The notes beneath the pieces are model-generated. The model had not been told where the DNA came from and searched no databases. It saw nothing but the letters and a program-made list of their open reading frames with translations. This document shows positions 1 to 9,052 of a stretch of DNA of 64,000 nucleotides, piece after piece. This stretch comes from Larkinella sp. C7. GTDB taxonomy: Bacteria; Bacteroidota; Bacteroidia; Cytophagales; Spirosomataceae. Position 1 is the first letter of the stretch. The number at the start of each line of letters is the position of its first letter. Where the stretch lies: NCBI RefSeq assembly GCF_006149005.1, contig NZ_VBSL01000018.1, positions 60,977 to 124,976 of the forward strand, read 5' to 3'. The position numbers were made by a program, and so were the translations under genes.

Positions 1-2
1 GT

Positions 3-200
3 TCCGAAGAAAAAGACGTATCCGACCGGTATTCGTTCATCGAAGCCAAAAAGAACCAGGCCTTGTTTGAGAAATCAGACGGCTCGATCCGGATTATCTA
101 CGAAAAACGCTCGGACAACCAACTGGTGATTCAACGCGGCAATCAGAAAGACGGCAAGTGGGTTTTCGCCGATTTGTTTGTGTTTGACCGGGTTCGTTGA
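3..200 (+). CDS. C-terminal end of an unidentified protein (partial)
   Basis: An open frame enters from the left edge and ends at TGA 198-200, giving 65 codons. The visible part is hydrophilic, rich in Lys, Asp and Glu, with no recognisable motif or membrane segment. Codon usage and GC resemble the neighbouring genes, so it is probably the tail of a real gene. Its stop is about 60 bases before the start of the metallo-hydrolase gene, so the two may be co-transcribed. I cannot assign a function. Confidence 0.6.
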   Translation, partial: SEEKDVSDRYSFIEAKKNQALFEKSDGSIRIIYEKRSDNQLVIQRGNQKDGKWVFADLFVFDRVR

Positions 201-261
201 GGAACTCCCCAAAGGGCCGGGGTGTTGTGACGTGAAGCCCAATGCTGAGCAACACCCCTGC

Positions 262-1395
262 ATGAAAAAAGTCTTAAAAAGAATGGCCCTTATTCTTGTT
301 TCTCTCCTCATTCTCCTGGTTATTGCCGCCGTTGCGTTTGTGAATTTTGCTCCCCAGTTCGGCGAAAATCCGGCGGGCGAGCGGCTGAAGCGCATGCAGG
401 CTTCCCCCAATTTTAAAGACGGCACGTTTCAGAATCTGGTGCCGACCAGCCTCGATATGTCGGCAGGAAAAATGATATCCGCCACCTGGAAAATGCTGAC
501 GGGTGTGCCGGGGGCCGAGCCGACCGATACCATCCAAACCATCCCGTTCGACCAGGCGGTTTTTGAAGGCAACGGCGGACCCGAGCAGGTCGCCATTAGC
601 TGGTTTGGGCATTCATCTTTGTTGATTCGGATTCAGGGAAAAACCTTGCTGACGGACCCGGTTTTTAGCGAACGGGCGTCGTTTGCGTCCTTCAGTGGCC
701 CCAAGCGGTTTCCTTTTGATCATTACATGGACGTCGATGAACTGCCGCCGGTAGACGCCGTTGTGCTGTCGCACGACCATTACGATCACCTGGATTACGA
801 GACCTTTACAAAACTGAAAGGAAAAGTAAACCGGTTTTTCGTGCCGCTGGGCGTGGGTGCGCATCTGGAAAAATGGGGCATTGCGCCCGATCAGATTACG
901 GAGCTGGACTGGCATGAATCCACTAAATTCGGTGATCTGACGCTGGTGTGTGCCCCGGCGCGGCATTTCTCCGGGCGTAGCCTGACCAACCGAAACGGCA
1001 CGTTATGGTGTTCGTGGGCCTTGCTGGGGACGCAGAAACGGGTGTATTACGGGGGCGATACGGGTTATTATCCGGGTCTGAAAACCGTCGGCGAACAATA
1101 CGGTCCGTTCGACGTTGCTTTGCTGGAATGTGGTGCCTACAACGAAGACTGGATCGATATTCACATGATGCCGGAACAAACGGCTCAGGCTCAACTGGAT
1201 GTAAAAGCCGATTTGCTCATTCCGATTCACTGGGGAAAATTCAATCTGGCCCTGCACACCTGGCGTGATCCCATTCAGCGTCTGATGAAAAAGTCGGCCG
1301 AACTGGGCACCAAAGTCGCCACGCCCCGGATTGGCGAAGTGGTCGTTCTGGGCTCGACGGTTCCGACCGGGCGGTGGTGGGAAACCATGCCCTAA
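262..1395 (+). CDS. MBL-fold metallo-hydrolase, NAPE-PLD/UlaG-like
   Basis: Metal-dependent hydrolase of the metallo-beta-lactamase fold, 377 residues. The ATG at 262 is preferred over an upstream in-frame ATG at 178 because it opens directly into a basic, then strongly hydrophobic segment (residues 1-30, signal anchor). The fold core is visible as SWFGHSS, the zinc-binding HxHxDH motif in SHDHYDHLD near residue 170, RHFSGR, GDTGY near 265 and the C-terminal PIHWGKF near 322. This set matches the N-acyl-phosphatidylethanolamine phospholipase D-like branch (family knowledge). The hydrophobic N-terminus suggests action at the envelope; the true substrate is unknown. It converges on the ceramidase-like gene with two bases between stop codons. 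Confidence 0.85.
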   Translation: MKKVLKRMALILVSLLILLVIAAVAFVNFAPQFGENPAGERLKRMQASPNFKDGTFQNLVPTSLDMSAGKMISATWKMLTGVPGAEPTDTIQTIPFDQAVFEGNGGPEQVAISWFGHSSLLIRIQGKTLLTDPVFSERASFASFSGPKRFPFDHYMDVDELPPVDAVVLSHDHYDHLDYETFTKLKGKVNRFFVPLGVGAHLEKWGIAPDQITELDWHESTKFGDLTLVCAPARHFSGRSLTNRNGTLWCSWALLGTQKRVYYGGDTGYYPGLKTVGEQYGPFDVALLECGAYNEDWIDIHMMPEQTAQAQLDVKADLLIPIHWGKFNLALHTWRDPIQRLMKKSAELGTKVATPRIGEVVVLGSTVPTGRWWETMP

Positions 1396-1397
1396 CT

Positions 1398-2747
1398 CTA
1401 TAAGCGATCCACCAAGCCTTTCATCATTTCCACAAAATACGCCCCGTTTTCCGGCCCGAACCAGTTCATCGTTAGGGTCTCGTACGAATTTTTGTGGTAA
1501 TACTGGTCGGGCGTAATGTAACCGACATAGCCGCCGTTGAAACTCGTAACCATCAACTGGAAACCTTTCCGGTCGGCTTCCTGCCGGAGTTCGGCCACCA
1601 GCTCGCCCGAGAAATCGCAGGGCGTGCCGAGCAAAACCGTCTGACCGATGCGCAACGCCTTCAGATCGGAAGGATAGTCGCCGTAAACCGAATGAAACAG
1701 CCAGCCGCGCACCCGCCAGCCTTCCATGACACGGGCCTGGGGTTCGCGCAGTTGCAGGGGCAAGGTCAGAATTTCCAGCGTGCTGTCGGGCTGGGTTTTG
1801 AACTGGGGCAATATCGGCAGAATCCGTGCGGTCAATGTATCGGCGTAGGTTCGGATGGTGGCAAATTCGTCTTTCCCCGGCGTGGTTTTCGACCCGGTGC
1901 TGCCCACCGATCCGGCCATGAAGGCCACAAAGGTGCCGGTTTGCTTTTCCAGTCGGTCCACCAATGCGCCCGGATAATCGCGGCTGAGGTATTGATAATC
2001 GGCCGCCCGGAAAATCGTAGCGTGTGCCCCGAACGTACAGAGGAGGGCCGATTCGCCGGTATTTTTTTTGAGTTTCAAAAGCCGCACATTGGCATCCACT
2101 TTCCCCTCCTGATTCATCCGGTTATACACCAGATCGGGGGCGTCGAATTGCGAAAAGCCTACTTCCACCGGAGCCATCTGCTTCTCCGCCAGCACAATGG
2201 ATTTCAGAATGATATCCGTAATGTGATCGACTACGCGTTGGTCAAAGTCGCCCGCAAACAGTTCGCCGACCAGACCGGGCGCCCAGCCGCCCAGGCTGTT
2301 GTGGCTGTGAATGGCACCCGTGAACACCTGATCCCACTGAAATCCGATTTCCGGCAATCTTTTTTTAAGTTGCTCGGTTACGGTGGGGGGCGTGATGAGT
2401 AAATCCAGCGCAATAATGGCTACTTTGGTGCCGCCGTTGCTGAGAACGATGGTCCGGACATAAATGGAATCGCTGACCGTTGACCAGTGCTGGCCTCTTC
2501 GGGCCCCGTAACCGCCCGTCGGCGTGGTGAACGGGGGCGTCAGGTTGGTTTTCGCCCAGCCCGCCCGCAAACCCGTCTGCGGATTGGGTGGAGGAGCCAG
2601 GTCCAGCAGTTGTTGCCGCGTATACCGGTAATAGTCGGTTTTCCGATACGGCTCATCATCGACGGGTGCCAGGCTGACGGCTAAAAACAGGAGAATGGCC
2701 GCAACCAGACCCAACAGCACTTTGAAGAAGATACGGAAGTATTTCAT
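1398..2747 (-). CDS. neutral/alkaline ceramidase-like protein
   Basis: 449-residue protein with an N-terminal membrane anchor or signal (residues 5-27) followed by a region like the N-terminal domain of neutral/alkaline non-lysosomal ceramidases: AGWAKTNLTPPF, GGYGARRGQ, a strand ending in ALDLL, and GAIHSHNSLGG in the place of the family's THTHSGPGG zinc-site segment. It is clearly shorter than typical neutral ceramidases (roughly 650-700 residues), and the usual GDVSPN-type nucleophile context is not visible; FMAGSVGSTGS occurs in the equivalent place. Substrate specificity is therefore doubtful: it may hydrolyse another amide or be a diverged family member. It is convergent with the NAPE-PLD-like gene. 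Confidence 0.75.
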   Translation of the reverse strand: MKYFRIFFKVLLGLVAAILLFLAVSLAPVDDEPYRKTDYYRYTRQQLLDLAPPPNPQTGLRAGWAKTNLTPPFTTPTGGYGARRGQHWSTVSDSIYVRTIVLSNGGTKVAIIALDLLITPPTVTEQLKKRLPEIGFQWDQVFTGAIHSHNSLGGWAPGLVGELFAGDFDQRVVDHITDIILKSIVLAEKQMAPVEVGFSQFDAPDLVYNRMNQEGKVDANVRLLKLKKNTGESALLCTFGAHATIFRAADYQYLSRDYPGALVDRLEKQTGTFVAFMAGSVGSTGSKTTPGKDEFATIRTYADTLTARILPILPQFKTQPDSTLEILTLPLQLREPQARVMEGWRVRGWLFHSVYGDYPSDLKALRIGQTVLLGTPCDFSGELVAELRQEADRKGFQLMVTSFNGGYVGYITPDQYYHKNSYETLTMNWFGPENGAYFVEMMKGLVDRL

Positions 2748-2760
2748 GATTTTTGAATCC

Positions 2761-2794
2761 CAAATCTAACAAAATCTAACCTTGTATCCTCAAA
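2761..2794 (-). promoter_or_regulatory. candidate Bacteroidota promoter for the ceramidase-like gene
   Basis: Read on the minus strand, TTTG (2794-2791), a 22-base spacer and TAGATTTG (2768-2761) fit the Bacteroidota -33/-7 consensus TTTG-N(about 19-23)-TAnnTTTG. The -7 box ends 13 bases before the start codon at 2747, so the leader would be only a few bases long. This is a consensus match only. Confidence 0.35.
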
Positions 2795-2946
2795 TCCAGT
2801 TAATAGCTAAAATTAGTTTATCGTTTAGCTGATATGGGTACCCGGTACAGTCAAATTATTTTCTTGATTTCCAATGCATTCAACCGTGTAAAACCCTAAA
2901 TTTTAACGAATAAACCGTTTAACACCCCAGGTGATTATTTTTACGG

Positions 2947-3762
2947 ATGCAAGCCAGCACAACCCCATCGAAAACGGATACCACCCCTAAACCGGTCGTT
3001 TCCCGGCGGCTCGACCGCATGTTTCTCGCTCTCAGCGACGTCGCGTCGTTTGTCGGGCAATTTTTTAAGGAAGTTTTTGTTCCGCCCTACGAAGGAAAGG
3101 AAATTGTCCGGCAATGTTACGAGGTGGGCGTTCGTTCGCTGCCGCTGATCTCGCTGACGGGTTTCATCACCGGCATTGTGTTTACCAACCAGTCGCGGCC
3201 GTCGCTGGCCACCTTTGGAGCCACTTCGTGGCTTCCCTCGCTGATTTCCATTGCGTTGGTTCGGGCACTGGCTCCGTTGGTAACGGCCCTGATTGCTTCC
3301 GGGCGGGTAGGCTCCAACATCGGGGCTGAACTGGGTTCCATGCGTGTAACGGAGCAGATCGAAGCGATGGAAGTTTCGGGTACCAATCCGTTCAAATTTC
3401 TGGTTGTTACCCGGGTCATTGCCACCACGTTTATGATACCGGTTTTGGCGATGTTCTTCGTTTTTCTGGGCGTAATGGGGTCCTATGTCAATGTTGCCCA
3501 GAACGAAAAAACCAGTTTCATGTCTTTCATTGAAACCTTTTTCAGTTCGATTACTTTTCTGGATATCAACTCCACCGTTGTGAAGGCCCTTATTTTCGGG
3601 TTTACCATCGGCATTGTTGGCTGTTACAAAGGCTACAATTCGTCGAAAGGGACGGAAGGGGTCGGAAAAGCGGCCAATGCCTCGGTGGTTACGTCGATGT
3701 TCCTGGTTTTTATCGAAGAACTGTTGTTCCTCCAAATCATCAATGCCATTCGCGCTGCGTAA
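2947..3762 (+). CDS. mlaE: MlaE-family ABC transporter permease
   Basis: 271 residues with about five to six hydrophobic segments, typical of the MlaE permease of phospholipid/intermembrane lipid ABC transporters. Family-like stretches include LISLTGFITGIVFTNQ, a central block ALIASGRVGSNIGAELGSMR with the conserved GR and GAELG elements, EQIEAMEVSGTNPF, and the C-terminal GCYKGYNSSKGTEGVGKA. The permease places the MCE protein and ATPase in the inner membrane to move lipids between inner and outer membranes. The ATPase gene follows after 3 bases and the MCE gene after that, so this is a compact operon. Unlike the E. coli mla operon, no mlaB or mlaC is seen here. Confidence 0.93.
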   Translation: MQASTTPSKTDTTPKPVVSRRLDRMFLALSDVASFVGQFFKEVFVPPYEGKEIVRQCYEVGVRSLPLISLTGFITGIVFTNQSRPSLATFGATSWLPSLISIALVRALAPLVTALIASGRVGSNIGAELGSMRVTEQIEAMEVSGTNPFKFLVVTRVIATTFMIPVLAMFFVFLGVMGSYVNVAQNEKTSFMSFIETFFSSITFLDINSTVVKALIFGFTIGIVGCYKGYNSSKGTEGVGKAANASVVTSMFLVFIEELLFLQIINAIRAA

Positions 3763-3765
3763 CGC

Positions 3766-4542
3766 ATGAACACGAAAAAATCGGTTAATCACCCGAAAGA
3801 GTCCGTCATTGTGATTCGGGACCTGAAAATTTCGTTCGGCGATTTGCACGTCCTGCGTGGGGTCGATCTGGATCTGTACCAGGGCGAAAACCTGGTGGTA
3901 CTGGGTCGCTCAGGAACGGGCAAGTCGGTTCTGATCAAGATTATTGCCGGTTTGCTGGAGCCGGATGAAGGCACGGTGAATGTGCTGGGCGAAGACGTGG
4001 CAAAACTCAACAAGCGGGAACTGGATGCTTTGCGGCTAAAGCTGGGGTTTTCCTTTCAGAACAGCGCCCTGTACGACAGCATGACCGTTCGCGAGAACCT
4101 CGAATTTCCGCTGATCCGGAATGTGCGGAATCTGAGTCGCAGCGACATCGACAAGGCCGTTGAGCAAGCCCTGGAGGATGTTGGACTGAGTCAAACCATC
4201 AACCAGATGCCATCGCAACTGTCGGGCGGGCAGCGCAAGCGGATCGGCATTGCCCGGACGCTGATCTTGAAACCGGAGATTATGCTGTACGACGAACCCA
4301 CGGCGGGTCTGGACCCCATTACGTCCAACGAAATCAACAACCTCATCAACGAGGTGCAGGAGCGCCACAATACCTCGTCGATTATCATTACCCACGACCT
4401 GACCTGTGCCAAAACCGTCGGCGATCGTATTGCGATGTTGCTCGATGGCCGGTTTGAACGGCAGGGTACGTTCGAGGAAGTTTTTGAAGATTCGAACGAT
4501 GAGCGTGCAAAACAGTTCTATGAATACAACTTTGTTAATTAA
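3766..4542 (+). CDS. mlaF: MlaF-family ABC transporter ATP-binding protein
   Basis: 258-residue ABC ATPase. The Walker A GRSGTGKS lies at about residue 47, the Q-loop in FSFQNSALYDSMTV, the ABC signature LSGGQRKR at about 152, the Walker B/D-loop in LYDEPTAGLDP and the switch histidine in IITHD. The 'ALYDSMTVRENLEFPL' block after the Q-loop is characteristic of MlaF/TTG2A proteins. It powers lipid transport through the preceding MlaE permease, and the start lies 3 bases after the permease stop. The MCE protein gene follows after a 128-base gap containing a small perfect hairpin. Confidence 0.94.
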   Translation: MNTKKSVNHPKESVIVIRDLKISFGDLHVLRGVDLDLYQGENLVVLGRSGTGKSVLIKIIAGLLEPDEGTVNVLGEDVAKLNKRELDALRLKLGFSFQNSALYDSMTVRENLEFPLIRNVRNLSRSDIDKAVEQALEDVGLSQTINQMPSQLSGGQRKRIGIARTLILKPEIMLYDEPTAGLDPITSNEINNLINEVQERHNTSSIIITHDLTCAKTVGDRIAMLLDGRFERQGTFEEVFEDSNDERAKQFYEYNFVN

Positions 4543-4601
4543 TGGTTAATCTGTTTGAAGTTTAGGGTTTGTTGTTGAATAAATTTCTGTTGTACAGATA
4601 C

Positions 4602-4620
4602 TTGTCATTAAAAATGACAA
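4602..4620. promoter_or_regulatory. small perfect hairpin between mlaF and mlaD
   Basis: TTGTCATT, AAA loop, AATGACAA: an 8-bp perfect stem in the 128-base AT-rich gap between the ATPase and MCE genes. No T-run follows, so it is not an obvious terminator. It could be an operator or an mRNA processing/stability site that makes MCE-protein levels differ from the transporter's. The role is inference. Confidence 0.25.
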
Positions 4621-4670
4621 AACATAAACACTAAACCAGAAACTAATCCATACCTCAAAAAAGAGACTCA

Positions 4671-5720
4671 ATGAAAGCGGCAGAAAATAAGCGGGCCATC
4701 ACCGTCGGGATTTTTGTGTTAATCGGCATTGTCATTCTGGTTACCGGAATCATGGTGCTGGGCGGGCAGCAAAAGCGGTTTGTCAAAAGCATTCGTGTGA
4801 ACGCGATTTTTGACAACGTCGGCGGGTTGCAGGCCGGTGCAAATGTCTGGTTTTCCGGTGTGAAAATCGGAACCGTTCGACGGATTCAGTTCTACGGAAA
4901 TTCGCAGGTCGAAGTGACCATGAACATCGAGGAATCGAGTCAGCAGTATATCCGCAAAGATGCACTGGCCGCCCTGAGCACCGACGGGTTGATTGGAAAT
5001 AAAATCGTGGAAATCGTTGGCGGCAGCATGAAGGCGGGAACCGTAGAAGACGGCGATATTCTGCACGCCAAAGCCGCTCTGAATACGGATGAAATCATGG
5101 CGACGCTCCAGCAAAACAATAACAACCTGCTGCGCGTCACCTCCGATGCCAAAAAAATTCTGGACGAAGTATTGAAAGGAAAAGGCATGGCAGGGGCGGT
5201 TTTGCGGGATTCTACGATGGCCAATCGCTTTAAAAATACGATGGCTAATCTCCAGATAGCTTCGAGCGGGGCGGCTCAGGCCACCAAATCGCTGAGCCAG
5301 GTGTCGAACTCCCTGAACCAGTATGCCGGTAAACTGAACACAAAAGGCACGTTGGCCAGCGATCTGGTGTCCGACACGGTTATTTTCCACGACCTGCGGA
5401 TGTCGTCGGCCAAGCTGCGGCAGGTGTCGGGAACGGCCGCCGAAGCGACGGAGAACGTCAAGCGGGCGAGCGATAAACTCAACAGCAGCGACAACGCCAT
5501 CGGAATTCTGCTCAACGACCAGGCCGTGAATAAGAACCTGAAAAATACGATCCAGAATCTGGAAAGCAGCAGCTACAAACTCGACGAAAACCTGGAAGCC
5601 TTGCAGCACAACTTCCTGCTGCGCGGTTTTTTCCGGCGCCGGGCCAAAGAGCAGGCCAAACAAAAAGAAGCGGCTGCAACAGCCGCCACCATTACACCCG
5701 ACACGAGCGTGCGGAAGTAA
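4671..5720 (+). CDS. mlaD: MCE-domain protein of the Mla lipid transporter (MlaD-like)
   Basis: 349 residues: one N-terminal membrane anchor (about residues 9-31), an MCE domain (about 38-115, including VNAIFDNVGGLQAGANVWFS and GVKIGTVRRIQF), and a long Ser/Asn/Lys-rich helical tail with coiled-coil character up to a basic end. MCE proteins form hexameric rings that carry lipids across the periplasm; the helical tail is common in Bacteroidota homologues and may form a needle or bundle extension. It is third in the operon after permease and ATPase. It is longer than E. coli MlaD (183 residues) because of the tail. Confidence 0.92.
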   Translation: MKAAENKRAITVGIFVLIGIVILVTGIMVLGGQQKRFVKSIRVNAIFDNVGGLQAGANVWFSGVKIGTVRRIQFYGNSQVEVTMNIEESSQQYIRKDALAALSTDGLIGNKIVEIVGGSMKAGTVEDGDILHAKAALNTDEIMATLQQNNNNLLRVTSDAKKILDEVLKGKGMAGAVLRDSTMANRFKNTMANLQIASSGAAQATKSLSQVSNSLNQYAGKLNTKGTLASDLVSDTVIFHDLRMSSAKLRQVSGTAAEATENVKRASDKLNSSDNAIGILLNDQAVNKNLKNTIQNLESSSYKLDENLEALQHNFLLRGFFRRRAKEQAKQKEAAATAATITPDTSVRK

Positions 5721-5746
5721 CGGCACGGAAACCGTATCTTTGGGGT

Positions 5747-6571
5747 ATGGTAGCAACCCAACCCATTGGCGTGTTCGACTCCGGCTACGGGGGCCTGACG
5801 GTCCTGAAGTCGATTGTTCAGCAATTGCCGCAGTACGATTATATTTATCTGGGCGACAACGCCCGCACGCCCTACGGCACGCGTTCGTTCGAAACCGTTT
5901 ATCATTACACGCTGGAATGTGTTCAGCACCTGTTCAATAAAGGGTGTCGGCTGGTCATTCTGGCCTGTAACACGGCTTCCGCCAAGGCGTTGCGCAATAT
6001 TCAACAGCTCGATTTGCCAAAAATCGCTTCCGATCGTCGGGTTTTAGGCGTCATCCGGCCTACGACGGAGGTCATTGGAACGTATTCCAAAACCGGTCAC
6101 ATCGGAATTCTGGCCACGCGCGGAACGGTGACGTCGGAGTCGTATATGGTGGAAATCGAAAAGTTTTTTCCGAATTTGAAGGTCTATCAGGAAGCCTGCC
6201 CGATGTGGGTGCCGCTGGTCGAAAATGGCGAACACAACGGCCCTGGTGCCGATTATTTCGTTCAGAAACACCTCGACCGGCTGTTGCAGCAATCGCCGGC
6301 CATCGATACGCTTTTACTGGCCTGCACGCATTACCCGCTCTTACTCCCCAAAATTCGACAATTCGCTCCTGAAAATCTGACGATTTTGAGTCAGGGCGAC
6401 ATTGTGGCCAACAGCTTGCAGGATTACTTACAACGCCACCCGGAAATCGACGCCCAATGCAGCAAAGGGCAGACACTGACCTTTTATACCACGGATTCGG
6501 CGGAAGAATTTGAACAGAAAGCCGGGCTGTTCTGGGGAAAGCCGGTGCGGGCGGAGCGGTTGACGTTATAG
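5747..6571 (+). CDS. murI: glutamate racemase
   Basis: Interconverts L- and D-glutamate for peptidoglycan synthesis in the cytosol. At 274 residues the length is normal. The family signatures are complete: IGVFDSGYGGLTVL at the N-terminus, the first catalytic cysteine Cys74 in LACNTAS, and the second, Cys193, in LLACTHYPLL. The ATG at 5747 directly precedes the first strand. It starts 26 bases after the mlaD stop and ends 3 bases before the next gene, so it probably belongs to the same transcription unit. Confidence 0.96.
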   Translation: MVATQPIGVFDSGYGGLTVLKSIVQQLPQYDYIYLGDNARTPYGTRSFETVYHYTLECVQHLFNKGCRLVILACNTASAKALRNIQQLDLPKIASDRRVLGVIRPTTEVIGTYSKTGHIGILATRGTVTSESYMVEIEKFFPNLKVYQEACPMWVPLVENGEHNGPGADYFVQKHLDRLLQQSPAIDTLLLACTHYPLLLPKIRQFAPENLTILSQGDIVANSLQDYLQRHPEIDAQCSKGQTLTFYTTDSAEEFEQKAGLFWGKPVRAERLTL

Positions 6572-6574
6572 GAA

Positions 6575-8140
6575 ATGAGTATAAAAGACGCGCTGAACCG
6601 TCTTTCGTATAGCCGATCTTCCGGATTCCTGACAGCAATGACGCCCCAACGACGCCCCCTTTTCCTGCTTCTGGCCTTCATCGCCGTAGCGACGGTTCTG
6701 CTGGTGGCGTATCAGTTCATGAAGCCAAAACCGAAGGCGGTCAAACGGGAGGAGTGGGCAACGGTTTTCAAAGGGTTGGGGACGCTTTCATCGCCCCGAC
6801 TGGCCGATCTCAACAACGATGGTATTCTGGATCTGGTCATGGGCGCGGGCGGCATCGAATTCAAGACGAGCGATTCTGCCATTATAGCCGTCGATGGAGC
6901 CACCGGCCAGTTGCTCTGGAATGTCCGGGCGCGGGACCAGATTTTCGGCTCTCCGCGCTTTCGCGACATCACCGGCGACGGCATTCCCGACGTATTCATC
7001 GGTGGGCGAGCCGCCGAGTTCAAAGCCATCGACGGCGAATCGGGCGCGGTGATCTGGGACTATTTCACGAATTCGGACAACCGCTCCGAAAGTGATTCCG
7101 GTACCTACAATTTCTTCAGTCCGCAGTTTATTCCCGATCAGGACGGTGACGGTTTCGAGGAGTTGGTGGTTGCGGCCGGTGGGTATGTCAAAGCGCTGCC
7201 CCACGATCCGAAACGCCCGCCGGGCCGGTTGCTGGTGTTGAGCAGCGCCACCGGAAAACGACTCGCTGCGGCCGTGATGCCCGACGGTTTTGAGATCTAT
7301 ATGTCGGTGGTTGTGGCTGATTTTAAGAAGGATGGAAACCTTTCCCTTATTTTTGGTACGGGCGGGGAGACGCTGGAAGGCAGCCTGTATAAAGCTTCGG
7401 TCGCAGATTTGATGAAAAACGACTTGTCGAAGGCAACGCGGCTGGAGTCGGGGCAGGAGAAGGGCTTTGTAGCTCCGCCGGTTCTGGCAGACATTACGCA
7501 GGACGGTATTGTAGACATCATCGCCAACGCCGTTAACGGCCGGATGATTGCCATCGACGGCGCGACAGAACAGGTACTCTGGCGGGTGACAATTCCAAAA
7601 ACCGAAGCGTACTGCTCCCTGGCGGTCGGTTATTTCACAGATGATGCCATACCGGATTTTTTTACGAACTACGGCATCGGCACCTGGCCGAACCTGAACC
7701 GGTCGGTGCAACTGATGGTGAACGGAAAAACCGGCCGGATTGCTTTTCAGGATTCGCTCGGCAGCTTTCAGGAGAGCAGCCCACTGGCGTTCGATTACAA
7801 CCGGGACGGTTTTGACGATGCACTTTTGAGCCTGAACTACAACCACTTTTCCACCATCAGCAACCAGTTGATGGTGATCGACTTCCACAACGACACGACG
7901 TACCAAATCAGTAAGCGGCAATACGGGGCCAACGTCGCCAGCACGCCCTGGCTCGGTGATCTGGACGCCGACGGGCTGCTCGATCTGGTTTATGCCCACG
8001 AAATTGACCCGGTTGATCTGCTGTCGGTTAAGCAGAAAAAAGGGTTGAAAATCAATAAGCTGAAACTAGCGGTGCCGGTTCAGCAGAACCGGATTTGGGG
8101 GGGATATATGGGCAGCCATCATGACGGGATTTTTCGGTGA
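6575..8140 (+). CDS. membrane-anchored FG-GAP/PQQ-like beta-propeller protein
   Basis: 521 residues with one membrane anchor (about residues 28-48) and an extracytoplasmic beta-propeller. Calcium-binding FG-GAP-type loops such as DLNNDGILDLVMG, DITGDGIPDVFIGG, DQDGDGFEELVVA, DITQDGIVDIIAN and DLDADGLLDLVY recur at blade intervals, mixed with PQQ-like blades (AVDGATGQLLWNVR, AIDGESGAVIWDYF, AIDGATEQVLWRV). No catalytic signature is visible; a binding or scaffold role is likely. The in-frame ATG at 6638 (MTPQRRP) is an alternative start nearer the anchor. It sits 3 bases after murI. Confidence 0.85.
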   Translation: MSIKDALNRLSYSRSSGFLTAMTPQRRPLFLLLAFIAVATVLLVAYQFMKPKPKAVKREEWATVFKGLGTLSSPRLADLNNDGILDLVMGAGGIEFKTSDSAIIAVDGATGQLLWNVRARDQIFGSPRFRDITGDGIPDVFIGGRAAEFKAIDGESGAVIWDYFTNSDNRSESDSGTYNFFSPQFIPDQDGDGFEELVVAAGGYVKALPHDPKRPPGRLLVLSSATGKRLAAAVMPDGFEIYMSVVVADFKKDGNLSLIFGTGGETLEGSLYKASVADLMKNDLSKATRLESGQEKGFVAPPVLADITQDGIVDIIANAVNGRMIAIDGATEQVLWRVTIPKTEAYCSLAVGYFTDDAIPDFFTNYGIGTWPNLNRSVQLMVNGKTGRIAFQDSLGSFQESSPLAFDYNRDGFDDALLSLNYNHFSTISNQLMVIDFHNDTTYQISKRQYGANVASTPWLGDLDADGLLDLVYAHEIDPVDLLSVKQKKGLKINKLKLAVPVQQNRIWGGYMGSHHDGIFR

Positions 8141-8173
8141 TCCATCAATAATTCGCGCGAAATTAATTTTCTG

Positions 8174-9052
8174 ATGAAGACATACCTCGCAACGGCATTT
8201 GCTTTCTTTCTTTTCAGTTCGGGTTTTAGCCGCGCCCAAACGGCCTATGATTCCGTGGTTTATGCCCGAAAAATCTATAAAACCGTCGATACGGTTCAAT
8301 TAACGGCGCATGTCTTTTATAAACCGTCGACACTCCGAAAAACGGGCAATACCGCCCTGGCATTTTTCCACGGTGGCGGGTGGGCATTCGGCAAACCGGA
8401 CGAGTTTTTCAACGCCTGTAAACGCTATGCGAACCTCGGCTTTGTCGCCATCTCGTTTCAATACCGGCTGGTTACGGACACCGGCAATAATCCGGATAAA
8501 ACCGTTACGCCCATCGACTGCGTGATCGACGTACGGTCGGCTATGCGGTGGTTGCGCGAACACGCCAGAGACTACGGGGTTGATTCCGATAAAATTGTCG
8601 CGGGTGGTCAATCGGTGGGCGGCCAACTGATTTTGTGTGCCGCCATGCTCGACGCGCCCAATGATCCGAAAGATAATCTCCGGGTTAGCCCGGCACCGAA
8701 TGCCATCATTTCATGGTCGGGAACGGTCAACACGCTCGATCCGTGGTGCGACCGCTTGCTGGGCAACAAGCGGGCTCAAATCTGGAGCATTTCACCGGCG
8801 CATAATGTAAAGTCTAAAATGCCGCCGGTTATCGCTTTTCACGGCGTGGCTGATCATGTGGTTGACTTCTGGACGGTCAGTTTTTTTGCTGACGAGATGC
8901 GGGCGTTGGGGAATCACATGGAAATTTACAAATATGAAGGGCGGCAGCATTATCTGGGCGATCCTGATCCGCATTATGCCCGGTTGTTTGATGAAGGAAT
9001 CCTGACGAAAACGGACGATTTTCTACGTCGATTCGGGTTTATGAAACCGTAA
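8174..9052 (+). CDS. secreted alpha/beta-hydrolase (esterase/lipase-like)
   Basis: 292 residues with a signal peptide ending near FSRAQTA. The alpha/beta-hydrolase features are the oxyanion-hole HGGGWAFG, the nucleophile elbow GGQSVGG (Ser of GxSxG), a candidate acid in HGVADHVVDF and the catalytic His in GRQHYLGD. The HGGG motif places it near the hormone-sensitive-lipase/BD-FAE-type carbohydrate esterases (family knowledge). The substrate is unknown; deacylation of polysaccharide or xenobiotic esters in the periplasm is plausible. Its 3' end overlaps the convergent VCBS gene by 14 bases. Confidence 0.85.
   Translation: MKTYLATAFAFFLFSSGFSRAQTAYDSVVYARKIYKTVDTVQLTAHVFYKPSTLRKTGNTALAFFHGGGWAFGKPDEFFNACKRYANLGFVAISFQYRLVTDTGNNPDKTVTPIDCVIDVRSAMRWLREHARDYGVDSDKIVAGGQSVGGQLILCAAMLDAPNDPKDNLRVSPAPNAIISWSGTVNTLDPWCDRLLGNKRAQIWSISPAHNVKSKMPPVIAFHGVADHVVDFWTVSFFADEMRALGNHMEIYKYEGRQHYLGDPDPHYARLFDEGILTKTDDFLRRFGFMKP

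Noticed and set aside
1494..2402. 302-codon open frame on the plus strand
   Set aside because: Antisense shadow of the ceramidase-like gene, with no signal or family motif.
2941..3849. 302-codon open frame on the minus strand
   Set aside because: It is the mirror of mlaE; the plus-strand product has full MlaE motifs, while the minus product is low-complexity (Arg/Gly/Asn-rich) with no domain.
4719..5756. 345-codon open frame on the minus strand
   Set aside because: Antisense to the MCE gene; overlaps murI start and encodes no recognisable fold.
6788..7999. 403-codon open frame on the minus strand
   Set aside because: It is antisense to the FG-GAP propeller gene. The repeated DxDxDG codons make the opposite strand stop-poor; the plus-strand protein has clear repeats.
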